The notes under the pieces are model-generated. The model did no database searches. It was not told where the DNA came from and was given only the letters and a program-made list of their open reading frames with translations. Shown here piece by piece: positions 53,149 to 61,116 of a stretch of 64,000 nucleotides of DNA. This DNA comes from Pseudonocardia sp. TRM90224 (GTDB lineage: Bacteria; Actinomycetota; Actinomycetes; Mycobacteriales; Pseudonocardiaceae). A program made the position numbers and the translations under genes. Positions within the stretch are counted from its first letter, which is position 1, and every line of letters begins with the position of its first letter. The stretch is from contig NZ_JAJGSX010000007.1 of the NCBI RefSeq assembly GCF_021245725.1, positions 1 to 64,000 on the forward strand, written 5' to 3'.

Positions 53149-54248
53149 AGTCGTCTCCTGGCTTCGATGAACAGCAGCCAACCGAGGTAGCCACCACCGA
53201 GCACGACGGTGATGGTCCCCACCGGCAGCGGGGTGGGCGCGACGTGCTGGGCGATGTAGTCCGCCGACAGGCACAGCAGCGCGCCCACGACGGCGGCGGG
53301 CGCGAGGGTGATCCCCGCGGTGCGGGCGAGCCGGCGGGCGATCTGCGGTGCGACGAGGGAGATGAACACGATCGGCCCCGACGCGGCCGTGACCGTCGCC
53401 GTCAGCGCCACGCCCACCACGACCAGGCCGAGGCGGGCCGGCGAGACCCGTACCCCTTGGGACGCGGCCGCATCGTCACCCAGCTCCATCTGCCGCATCG
53501 GCCGGCTCGACATCCCCGCCAGCAGCAGGAGCACGAGAATGCATGCGCCGCCGACGGCCACCTGGTTCCAGGACACGCCGTTGAGCGACCCGGAGTTCCA
53601 TGCCGCCGCGGCCAGCGCCTGTTTCAGGTCGGCCTTGAGGATCAGCCAGGTGTTCAGCGAGTCCAGCACGGCCGATACGCCGATCCCGATGATGATCAGC
53701 CGGAAGCCCTGCAGCCCCCGTCGATGGGCGAGCAGGTACACGGCGACGGCGGTGGCCATGCCGCCCAGCACCGCCCCACCGACCAGCTGCCAGTAGGTGC
53801 CGTTCACGACCAGGATCACGACCAACGCACCCGTGTAGGAGCCCTGGGTGAAGCCGATGAGGCCGGGGTCCGCGAGCGGGTTGCGCAGCATCGACTGGAA
53901 GATCGCCCCGCTCACCCCCAGCGCGGCACCGAACACCAGCGCCGCGGCCACGCGGGGAAGCCGCCACTCCACCACGATGTCGTGCACCAGCCCGGTCTGC
54001 CCGCCGGTCAGCGCGGACACCACCTGCCCGGGGCTGAGCAGGTACGAGCCGGTCATCAGCGCGAGCACCGCCGTGCCGGCGATCACGAGCGCGAGCACCA
54101 GGCAGACGACGACCGAACGCTGGTCGAGCCGCACCGCGACCCGCCACCGCCGCAAGGTCAGCACCCGCCGCCCGAAGGCCACCCGCTCCCCGGACGCCCT
54201 GCCCGTCGAGCGGGTGCGCGCCGACCGTGACGACACGCCTGTGCTCAC
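53145..54248 (-). CDS. FecCD-family iron-siderophore permease (second)
   Basis: A 367-residue inner-membrane permease with about nine to ten segments. Signature regions: RLPRVAAALVFGAALGVSGAIFQSMLRNPLADPGLIGFTQGSYTGA, the coupling-helix stretch GDDAAASQGVRV, and the end GPIVFISLVAPQIARRLARTAG plus PLPVGTITVVLGGGYLGWLLF. A 30-residue Arg/Ser-rich N-terminal tail precedes the first segment. Pairs with the other FecCD gene as the heterodimeric membrane domain. Overlaps both neighbours by 4 bases (GTGA). Confidence 0.95.
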   Translation of the reverse strand: MSTGVSSRSARTRSTGRASGERVAFGRRVLTLRRWRVAVRLDQRSVVVCLVLALVIAGTAVLALMTGSYLLSPGQVVSALTGGQTGLVHDIVVEWRLPRVAAALVFGAALGVSGAIFQSMLRNPLADPGLIGFTQGSYTGALVVILVVNGTYWQLVGGAVLGGMATAVAVYLLAHRRGLQGFRLIIIGIGVSAVLDSLNTWLILKADLKQALAAAAWNSGSLNGVSWNQVAVGGACILVLLLLAGMSSRPMRQMELGDDAAASQGVRVSPARLGLVVVGVALTATVTAASGPIVFISLVAPQIARRLARTAGITLAPAAVVGALLCLSADYIAQHVAPTPLPVGTITVVLGGGYLGWLLFIEARRRL

Positions 54249-55303
54249 AGTCCGCTCGCCTTCTTCCGGCGCGCCAGCACGATGAGGACGGGGGCACCGA
54301 CGAAGGCGGTGACGACCCCGACCGGGATCTCACCGGGCCGGATCACGAGCCGGCCGAGGACGTCGGAGGCCAGCAGCAGGACGGCGCCCAGCACCGCGCT
54401 GTAGGCGAAGATCCAGCGCTGGTTCGGGCCGACGATCCAGCGGGCCACGTGCGGCACCATGAGCCCGACGAACCCGATCGGTCCGGCGATGGCCGTCGCA
54501 CCTCCGGCGAGCAGGGTGAGCGCGATGATCGCGAGGACGCGGGTGCGCCCCAGGCGGACGCCCTGGGCGACCGCCATCTCGTCACCCAGTGCCATGGCGT
54601 TGAGCGAGCCCGACACCGCGACGGCCAGGACGAGCGCCACCCCGAACAACGGCAGGATCGGCCACACCACCTCCAGCGCGCGGCCCGCAGTCGAACCGGC
54701 GTTCCAGCTCCGCATCGCGTCGAACGCAGCCGGATCGGTCAGTTGGAGCGCCTCCCGGGCGCCCCCGAGCACCGCACCGACGCAGACCCCGGCGAGCACC
54801 ATGACCACCGGCGAGGAGCCCTGCCGCGTCGACCCGATGGCGAGCACCATGAGCGTGACGATCAGCGCCCCCACGAACGCGAACCACATGTAGCCGTGGA
54901 CGTCGCGCACGCCGAGCAGTCCCACGGCAACCGTCATCGCGAAGGACGCCCCGGCGTGGACGCCGAGGATGCCCGGATCGGCCAGGGGGTTGCGGGTGAG
55001 CGCCTGGATCAGCGCGCCCGACAGGCCGAGCGCGACGCCGACGACCAGACCCACGACCGTGCGCGGCAGCCGGTAGTCGCGGATCGCGAACTGGTCGATG
55101 CCGACCGACGATCCGACGAGCGCGTCCCACACCACGGACGGCGCGATCGCCGTCGAGCCGATCATGACGCTCAGCACCAGCAGGACCACCAGCACCACCA
55201 GCGCGACGACCAGCCCCAGCAGACGCATTCCGGGCAGGCGACGACGCGGTCCGGGCACCGCCGCGGTGCCCGGACCGTCCCGCTGCGGGGCGAGGGCCGT
55301 CAC
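54245..55303 (-). CDS. FecCD-family iron-siderophore permease (first)
   Basis: A 352-residue permease with RLPRTVVGLVVGVALGLSGALIQALTRNPLADPGILGVHAGASFA, the GDEMAVAQGVRLGR coupling stretch, and GPIGFVGLMVPHVARWIVGPNQRW near the C-terminus. It is the FepD-like partner of the following FecCD gene. The polar N-terminus (about 25 residues) precedes the first segment. Overlaps the binding-protein gene and the next permease by 4 bases each. Confidence 0.95.
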   Translation of the reverse strand: MTALAPQRDGPGTAAVPGPRRRLPGMRLLGLVVALVVLVVLLVLSVMIGSTAIAPSVVWDALVGSSVGIDQFAIRDYRLPRTVVGLVVGVALGLSGALIQALTRNPLADPGILGVHAGASFAMTVAVGLLGVRDVHGYMWFAFVGALIVTLMVLAIGSTRQGSSPVVMVLAGVCVGAVLGGAREALQLTDPAAFDAMRSWNAGSTAGRALEVVWPILPLFGVALVLAVAVSGSLNAMALGDEMAVAQGVRLGRTRVLAIIALTLLAGGATAIAGPIGFVGLMVPHVARWIVGPNQRWIFAYSAVLGAVLLLASDVLGRLVIRPGEIPVGVVTAFVGAPVLIVLARRKKASGL

Positions 55304-56283
55304 CCCGTGGCCGGCAGGGTCGCCAGGGCGCGGTCGAGCGATTCCAGGTACCGGATGACGGACCCGTAGGAGTTGTTGCCGGGGCAGAAGACCCCGAGCG
55401 CGTGACCGGAGCCCACCTCGGGCAGCGCCTTCCAGGTGTTGGTCTCGACCACCGGCGCGAAGGGTTCCGTCGGCCGGCCCGCGACGTCGACGGGGTAGGT
55501 GATCACGTCGTACTTCGACAGCTCACCGATCTGCTCGAACGGCAGGGCCGTCCAGGCCAGGGGATCGGCGCCGTCGGCGGCCTTGGGGAAGTTCATGCCG
55601 ACCTCGTCCCTGGCGATCTCGGAGCACCCGATGTCGGCGATGGCGAACGTCCCGGGATCGGACGACGAGTAGCGGGTGACGTCGACGAACGAGGTACCGC
55701 CGACGATCCCGCGGTACTTCTCCTTGATCGCGGCGAGGCGCTGCTCGAACTCCGCCTTCTGCGCGCCCAGCGCACCGGTGACGTTGCCGGCGTCCGCGAC
55801 TCCGTCGGCGAGGGCCTTCCACTCGGCATCGAGCCCGAAGAACACGGTCGGGGCGATCGCCGTCAACCGCGCCTTGATCGACTCGAACTCGGACTCGGGC
55901 ACCTGGACCAGGATGAGGTCCGGGTCCAGCCCGGCGAGCTTCTCCATGTCGACCTCGTCGGCGCTGGGCGCGAGGATCGTGGCCGACTTGTACGTCGCCT
56001 GCTCGTCCGCAGGCAGCAGCGCGACGTCGGAGTCCGACTCCGCCGTGACGCCGACCGGTTTCCCGCCGAGGTCGATGAACGGCAGGGTCGTGTTGCCGAT
56101 CGTGGCGACACGCTGGGGCGCGACCGGGACCTCGACCGCGCCGTTGCCGGCCTGCACGGTGCGGGTCTCGGCGACCGGATCGGCGGGCGCCTCGGTGCCG
56201 GCTCCGCCGCAGGCGGTGAGGACGAGCGCCGTGATCGACAGGGTGGCGGCCACAACGGCGCCGCGGCGTCCCAGAAGGGTCAT
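55300..56283 (-). CDS. ferric-siderophore-binding lipoprotein
   Basis: A 327-residue exported lipoprotein. The signal ends in the lipobox LTAC with lipidated Cys25. The mature part is a type III periplasmic-binding-protein fold (BtuF/FepB-like): VPVAPQRVATIGNTTLPFIDLGGKPVGV, then KLAGLDPDLILVQ and a long linking helix region, ending ALPEVGSGHALGVFCPGNNSYGSVIRYLESLDRALATLPA. In a Gram-positive cell it would sit on the outer face of the membrane and pass ferric siderophore to the FecCD permeases. First transport gene of the operon, 30 bases after the fused interacting protein. Confidence 0.95.
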   Translation of the reverse strand: MTLLGRRGAVVAATLSITALVLTACGGAGTEAPADPVAETRTVQAGNGAVEVPVAPQRVATIGNTTLPFIDLGGKPVGVTAESDSDVALLPADEQATYKSATILAPSADEVDMEKLAGLDPDLILVQVPESEFESIKARLTAIAPTVFFGLDAEWKALADGVADAGNVTGALGAQKAEFEQRLAAIKEKYRGIVGGTSFVDVTRYSSSDPGTFAIADIGCSEIARDEVGMNFPKAADGADPLAWTALPFEQIGELSKYDVITYPVDVAGRPTEPFAPVVETNTWKALPEVGSGHALGVFCPGNNSYGSVIRYLESLDRALATLPATG

Positions 56284-56312
56284 GTCTTCACTTCTTCGTT
56301 TGGGGGGAAGGG

Positions 56313-58190
56313 TCAGTGCGTATCGGGGTGGGATTCAGCGCGCGTCAGTTCGTGGACCGTGGTGCCCCAGCCGACGGTGTGCGTCGCGCTCCGTTCGAGT
56401 CCTGCTCGGGCGATGACGGCGTCGAGCTCGGCGGCGGTGCGGAGCCCCGAGCCGTGCACGGTGAGGGCGAGCAGATCGGTTTCACCGTCGTGTTCGTCGA
56501 GGTCGTCGGTGTCGAAGAGGTCTTCGACCAGCAGGACCCGGCCGCCGGGGAGGAGGTTCTCCGCTGCTCGACGCAAGGCATGGGCGGCATCGGCGTCGGG
56601 CAGGTTCTTGAACGCGCGGATGACGAACACGGCGTCGGCGGCGGGGCTGGGCTCGAAGACGGACTGTTCGACCACGCCGACCCGGGCGCGCTGCTGCTCG
56701 TCGGGGATGGTGTCGGGCAGGTCGCGGCGCAGCCAGTCGGCTTGCGCGGGCAGCGCGCAGATCGTGATCCGCAGGTCGGGGTGGGCGGCGACGAACTCGC
56801 GGGCCTGGGCGCCCGCGCCGCCGGAGTGGAGCACCAGGTGCCGGACCCCGGAGAGGATGTCGGAGCCGGCGATCGGCTCGGCCAGCGTGGCCTGGAACTT
56901 CGCCAGTCGTTCCAGGTAGCGGTCCTCGTAGTCCTGTTCGGCCCGTACCTCGGCATAGGTCTGCCCGCAGACGGTGGCGTAGGCCGGCCGGCCGGTGCGG
57001 ATCGACTCGGTGAGCCCGCGGATGCCGAGCATCTCGCGCCCCGCCACCCCGGCGGGGTGCAGGAAGTCGGCCATGAAGTCGACGGTCAGGACCTCACCCA
57101 CCGACGTCAGGTCGTAGTGGCCCGGTTCGGTTTCGGTCAGGACGTCCAGGGCGTGCAGGTAGCGCAGCAACTTGCCCAGCGCGCGCTCGTCGACGCCCGC
57201 CTTGCCGGCCAGGTCCGCCGTGGCGGTCACGCCGCGGGAGATCAGCTCAGGGAGGTCCAGCTCGACGGCTGTGCGGATCGCGACCGGTGCGATCAGCTCG
57301 GTCAGGTCGTGGAGCTTCTCGAGCGGGGTCCTCGTCTTCGCGGGGTCGGGCACCGCCCCGTCGGTCTCCAGCGCGACGACCTCGCCGCGGCGCCAGTACC
57401 CGCTGAACTCGATGTCCTGCTTGGCCACTCCCCGGTCCTCGACCAGATGCCGCCGGATGTCGCGCACCGTCGCCTGTTCTCCGGCGACCCACGCGAACGG
57501 CTTGCCGTCCCACCAGGCGCAGTTCCTGACCGCGTCGACCAGGCGGCGGGCCGTGCCGGCCTCGGCTCCGTCGCGCACGAGCCAGCTCACCTCGACGCCG
57601 GGCAGTTCCCGCAGCTCCTGGCGGTGCGCGTCCTCGGCGACCTCGATGAACACCTGCGCCCTCGTACCCTCGGGCAGCTCGTCGAGCAGGCGGGCGATCG
57701 CGGGGATCGTCGAGTCGTCCCCGGCGACCAGCAGCCAGTCCGCATCCTGCGGGAGTGCCCGCGACGAGCTCGGGCCGAAGAAGTGGACCCGATCGCCGAC
57801 CTGGGCGCGGTACGCCCAGGTGGTGCCGACGCCGATGCCGTGCTTGAGGAAGTCGACGTCCAGCTCGCCCGTCCCGGGCGCCCACCGACGGACGGTGTAG
57901 AGCCTCGTCAACGGCCGCGGATCTCTCGGCAGGTCCAGGCCCTTCTCCTGCTGCACCGGCAGCACCGGCTGGTCCTGGCCGGGGTAGCGGAACACCAACC
58001 GGATGTCGTCGTCGAAACCGGTCGAGTCGAACGCCGGCTGGGCGAAGCCGTTCGCCGAGGTGAACTCGCCCAGCTGCGCACCGGCCAGCGTGATCCGCCG
58101 CATCCCCGGCGTCAGGTCCCGCACCCCGACGACCTCGACCTCCCGCAACGTCAGGGGGCGCACGGTGATCCGGCGTGAGGTCTTCGGCAT
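56313..58190 (-). CDS. siderophore-interacting protein fused to a methyltransferase-like domain
   Basis: A 625-residue fusion. Residues about 12-255 are a ViuB-type siderophore-interacting flavoreductase (VRDLTPGMRRITLAGAQLGEF; RLYTVRRW for FAD; DWLLVAGDDSTIPAIARLLDELPEGTRAQVFIEV; FAWVAGEQATVRDIRRHLVEDRGVAKQDIEFSGYWRRGE). After a short linker comes, from about 280 to the end, an O-methyltransferase-like unit with a winged-helix dimer part (LIAPVAIRTAVELDLPELIS) and a Rossmann part with LVLHSGGAGAQAREF where the usual SAM motif would be VxGGGTG. ATG 58190 is chosen; ATG 58244 is in frame. The protein heads the operon and should release iron from the imported siderophore by reduction. Confidence 0.93.
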   Translation of the reverse strand: MPKTSRRITVRPLTLREVEVVGVRDLTPGMRRITLAGAQLGEFTSANGFAQPAFDSTGFDDDIRLVFRYPGQDQPVLPVQQEKGLDLPRDPRPLTRLYTVRRWAPGTGELDVDFLKHGIGVGTTWAYRAQVGDRVHFFGPSSSRALPQDADWLLVAGDDSTIPAIARLLDELPEGTRAQVFIEVAEDAHRQELRELPGVEVSWLVRDGAEAGTARRLVDAVRNCAWWDGKPFAWVAGEQATVRDIRRHLVEDRGVAKQDIEFSGYWRRGEVVALETDGAVPDPAKTRTPLEKLHDLTELIAPVAIRTAVELDLPELISRGVTATADLAGKAGVDERALGKLLRYLHALDVLTETEPGHYDLTSVGEVLTVDFMADFLHPAGVAGREMLGIRGLTESIRTGRPAYATVCGQTYAEVRAEQDYEDRYLERLAKFQATLAEPIAGSDILSGVRHLVLHSGGAGAQAREFVAAHPDLRITICALPAQADWLRRDLPDTIPDEQQRARVGVVEQSVFEPSPAADAVFVIRAFKNLPDADAAHALRRAAENLLPGGRVLLVEDLFDTDDLDEHDGETDLLALTVHGSGLRTAAELDAVIARAGLERSATHTVGWGTTVHELTRAESHPDTH

Positions 58191-58266
58191 GCGGGGAACA
58201 GCCCTTCCGGACGCGACGATGGTGACGAGGCCGCCCTGCGCCATCGACAGGAGGACGGCGCTGATG

Positions 58267-58281
58267 GTAGGCAATCCTTAC
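58267..58281. promoter_or_regulatory. iron-box-like palindrome (IdeR/DmdR type)
   Basis: GTAGG-CAAT-CCTTAC is a near-perfect palindrome of the shape seen in actinomycete DtxR/IdeR boxes (TTAGG-type arms facing CCTAA). It sits between the fused siderophore-interacting gene (start 58190, minus) and the AraC regulator (start near 58328, plus), the right place for iron repression of both. A second partial arm, TTAGGA, is at 58312-58317. IdeR binding is inferred. Confidence 0.6.
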
Positions 58282-58327
58282 TCCGCGCGGTGTGCGTGGA
58301 TCGCCACATAGTTAGGACACGTTGGGC

Positions 58328-59923
58328 GTGGATGTCCCGCCGCCGGGCGCGAGCCGACCGCCGTCGATCCCTTGGGTTCGGTCGAAAGGCTCATGGGATC
58401 AGCCCGAGCATCTCCTGCTCTGGGTCCGTACGGGCTCGGCATGCGTCCGGGTGGAGGACAGCCCGGAGTGTCGGCTCGCCGAGGGCGAGGGGGTCTGGAT
58501 CCCGGCGAACCCCGGCAACCACTGGACGGTCATCACCGAGCCGGGCACGGTCGCCTTCCCGCTGTTGACACATCCGAGTCTTGCCGCCGAGACCGTGTCC
58601 GAGCCGAGACGGTTCGTGGTTCCCCATGGCTGGCAGGACTGGCTGATCCAGCACTTCAACCTCATGGTCACGCCGCTGACCGGCCACGGATACTCCCAGG
58701 ACGCGCTCGTCGATCTTCTCCGCGACTCCGGACGGCGACCGCCGCCGCGAAGCGAAGACACCCGGCCGGACGCGGTCGATCCGCCGGCGATGCCGAGAGC
58801 CGGCGGGGCCCGGGCAGTGGCCGACGAGCTGCTGCGGAATCCCGCGCTCGACCTCACCGTCGACGAGTGGGCGACCCGGGTGCTGTCCAGCCCGCGGACC
58901 CTGCTCCGCGACTTCCGCGCCGACACCGGGCTGACCTTCGAGCAGTGGCGGCTGCGCTGCAGGTTGAGTGCGGCCGTCGAGTTCCTGGCCGCCGGGTTCG
59001 GCGTCGACCAGGTGGCCGCGCGGGTGGGCTTCGCCAGCCGCAGCGGATTCACCCGCGCGTTCAGGCAGCAGTTCGGGTCGACTCCGTACGAGTTCAGCCG
59101 GACGCTCTCCGCGCACCCTGCCGTCGGCGACCACTCCCGGCGCACGGCTGCCGTGCGTCAGGCCGATGACCTCGTGACGATGATGCGGGGAGGCAGGGTC
59201 GCGCCGGATGCACCCGGGTTGCTTCCCGCGACCCGCACGATCTCGCACGCCAACGACTCCCATGTGCTCTGCTGGGCGTACCGCGGCAGCGGATACCTGG
59301 GCGTCGGCGATCGTCGTTACGAGTGGGGCCGGGGCGTCGCGACCTGGATCCCGGCGGGCGTGAAGCACGTCACCGGTGTGCATCAGGACTCGATCACGCT
59401 GCCGATCGGCGACGCCGATGCCGGCGACCTGCGGCTGATCGAGCCGTTGCAGGTCCAGTTCTCCCCCGACTGGGACGACTACCTGCTGTTCTGCTCCATC
59501 ATCGCGCGCACACCGATGCGGCCGGACGGCTACGACCCCAACCATGTCCTCGACCTGTTCGCCGACCAGGTCGCCGCGCAGCGAGCGCTCTCGCTACCGA
59601 TGCCGACCGACTCCCGGGCACGGGGAGCCGCCATGGACTACCTGCGCCGCATCGGCACTTCCGGGGGCTCAGGGCACGACGTGCCCGCCGCCATCCACCG
59701 GACCTTCCGCGAACAAACCGGCATGAGCTTCTCCCGGTGGTGCTACGCCGCCCGCATGCGCATCGCCCGCGACATGCTCGCCGGCGGCCCGGGAGGAGCC
59801 AAACCCAGCGCCGTCGCCCGCCGCCTCGGCTATGCCCACCTCCCGACCTTCAGCTCCGCCTTCACCCGCTTCCACGGCCTCTCACCGCGCGACTACCAGG
59901 AGCGTGAAACCGGGAGGCCCTGA
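58328..59923 (+). CDS. tandem double AraC regulator next to siderophore operon
   Basis: A 531-residue protein that contains two complete AraC modules. Module 1 has a cupin-like sensor (HLLLWVRTGSACVRVEDSPECRLAEGEGVWIPA, about 28-60) and a DNA-binding domain (about 166-255, with WATRVLSSPRTLLRDFRADTGLTFEQWRLRCRLSAAVEFLAAGFGVDQVAARVGFASRSGFTRAFRQQFGSTPYEF). Module 2 repeats this: SHVLCWAYRGSGYLGVGDRRYEWGRGVATWIPA (about 311-342), then a DNA-binding domain at about 451-523 ending SAFTRFHGLSPRDYQ. Typical AraC proteins have one such module, about 250-300 residues. Start GTG 58328 is preferred over TTG 58322. It probably controls the divergent uptake operon. Confidence 0.9.
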   Translation: MDVPPPGASRPPSIPWVRSKGSWDQPEHLLLWVRTGSACVRVEDSPECRLAEGEGVWIPANPGNHWTVITEPGTVAFPLLTHPSLAAETVSEPRRFVVPHGWQDWLIQHFNLMVTPLTGHGYSQDALVDLLRDSGRRPPPRSEDTRPDAVDPPAMPRAGGARAVADELLRNPALDLTVDEWATRVLSSPRTLLRDFRADTGLTFEQWRLRCRLSAAVEFLAAGFGVDQVAARVGFASRSGFTRAFRQQFGSTPYEFSRTLSAHPAVGDHSRRTAAVRQADDLVTMMRGGRVAPDAPGLLPATRTISHANDSHVLCWAYRGSGYLGVGDRRYEWGRGVATWIPAGVKHVTGVHQDSITLPIGDADAGDLRLIEPLQVQFSPDWDDYLLFCSIIARTPMRPDGYDPNHVLDLFADQVAAQRALSLPMPTDSRARGAAMDYLRRIGTSGGSGHDVPAAIHRTFREQTGMSFSRWCYAARMRIARDMLAGGPGGAKPSAVARRLGYAHLPTFSSAFTRFHGLSPRDYQERETGRP

Positions 59924-60045
59924 CCGGCGGACCCTCGCGTCGTCGGCGCGATGATGGAACTTCAGCCGTCCTGCCCTGATGGTTGAGCAGGCAGGCCACC
60001 ACGCGCCGGTCCACGTCACCCGCCGTGGGCGTCCGCCGTCATCCC

Positions 60046-60417
60046 CTACTCGTCCCACGCCGCCTCGACGGCGGCGAGCTGCGCTGCGGACAGCGGCGGA
60101 TCGAAGCCCTCGGGGTTCATCAACATGATCGGCTGCGGCCACATCGCCTCAAGGCCATGGACGCCGCACTCGAGGGCGATCTCATGGCGGTCGTTGTCCG
60201 AGCAGAACTCTCCGCCGCGGCTCCACGGCTGATCGTGAGTCAGGCAGCGGTAGCCAACCCAGGAACGGTCACAGACGGTCTCGCTCTCCTCTGCCATCGG
60301 GTCGTAGAACCCTGGCTGCCAAAGTACCTGTGTCACCTTGCCCTGCGGATCATCACGGTAGGGAGGAACGACCCTGTACGCATGCCACCGCAACGTGGTG
60401 GGAAATGCATCGGTCAC
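60046..60417 (-). CDS. hypothetical protein (123 aa)
   Basis: A 123-residue soluble protein with no known motif. It begins TLRWHAYRVVPPYRDDPQGKVTQVLWQPGFYDPMAEE and holds four Cys (CDRSWVGYRCL, EFCSDNDRHEIALEC) followed by AMWPQPIMLMNPEGFDPPLSAAQLAAVEAAWDE. The GTG start at 60417 is the only one that includes this block. The composition (Trp, Pro, Asp rich) is protein-like and codon third positions are GC-rich. Unknown function; alone on this strand. Confidence 0.55.
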   Translation of the reverse strand: MTDAFPTTLRWHAYRVVPPYRDDPQGKVTQVLWQPGFYDPMAEESETVCDRSWVGYRCLTHDQPWSRGGEFCSDNDRHEIALECGVHGLEAMWPQPIMLMNPEGFDPPLSAAQLAAVEAAWDE

Positions 60418-60938
60418 GGTGGAAACTCTCCTGGGTCGTCGTCAGAACGACAACACGTTCATCGACGCTTGCGCCAGGCTACATACCCGACCAGCTCGCC
60501 AACTGGACATCTCCTCGCGCTCCCTCCTCGTCGCCATGATCCAGCAAACGTCAAGCCGTCGCATTGCAAAGGCGCGACATCAGCGGGACCTCCTGCCAGG
60601 AGCTGACCAGGCCGACACCTCGTCTGTCTACTGTGCTCTCAACGTCAGTGGGCGGCGCGGGTTCGCAGCCAAGATGGCTGCCAAGTCGTCCCAAGTAGAC
60701 GTCGACGTTGAATCGACTGCCCCGACTGGAAGCCTCTCACGCTCTGGCGTCCTTGCAGCGGACAGCGCGACACGGGCGGGTACGACAACACCGTGGGTCC
60801 CCATGGCTAACGGTGCTCGCGCCATCGCAGTCGCCTCCCGGATCAACCCAAAGCGTTGGCATTCCGTTGGGTTAGATCTTGAAAGCGTATGACGTCGAGC
60901 TGACACAACGCTCTGACCTGCGGTGATACGATGGATTG
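60418..60938. other. low-coding spacer upstream of tRNA-Met
   Basis: About 520 bases with lower GC third-position bias than the surroundings. No frame across it is convincing. The one part that resembles a known protein is the short minus-strand frame described at 60628-60825. Confidence 0.5.
60628..60825 (-). pseudogene. possible phage-type integrase N-terminal remnant
   Basis: The frame opens at ATG 60825, with GGGAGG seven bases upstream, and begins MARAPLAMGTHGVVV, close to the P-L-x-G-T-x-G start of actinobacterial phage-type tyrosine integrases. After about 15 residues the similarity is lost and a stop follows at residue 66. It lies 114 bases downstream of the 3 prime end of tRNA-Met, the usual position of an integrase gene in an element inserted at a tRNA. 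This is a weak match by eye and I call it only as a possible remnant. Confidence 0.3.
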
Positions 60939-61013
60939 TGGGGCGGGTGGGGTTCGAACCCACGACCTGACGGATTATGAGTCCGCTGCTCTGACCAGCT
61001 GAGCTACCGCCCC
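60939..61013 (-). tRNA. tRNA-Met (anticodon CAT, elongator type)
   Basis: Reading the minus strand, the sequence folds as a complete tRNA: acceptor GGGGCGG pairs with CCGCCCC (discriminator A), D-arm TAGCTCAGCTGGTCAGAGC, anticodon stem CGGA/TCCG around loop CTCATAA with anticodon CAT, and T-arm GTGGG-TTCGAAC-CCCAC. No CCA is encoded. The anticodon loop and A-T-rich positions fit the elongator methionine tRNA; tRNA-Ile2 with lysidine cannot be fully excluded from the anticodon alone. Confidence 0.97.
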
Positions 61014-61116
61014 CGCGGCCCCGAGGTTACCGGGCGGGGCGACGCGGTCGCCCCGGGCCCGGACGTAGGAGATCGCCGAACCCGAAGGCTCGGCGATCGG
61101 TCCCACGGGAGGGAGG

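Noticed and set aside
48897..58190. siderophore biosynthesis genes
   Set aside because: I looked for NRPS, IucA/IucC or monooxygenase genes within the cluster and saw none; only uptake and release functions are present.
60395..60892. 166-codon plus-strand frame
   Set aside because: Composition is unlike the coding genes around it, with no motif; it overlaps the possible integrase remnant on the other strand.
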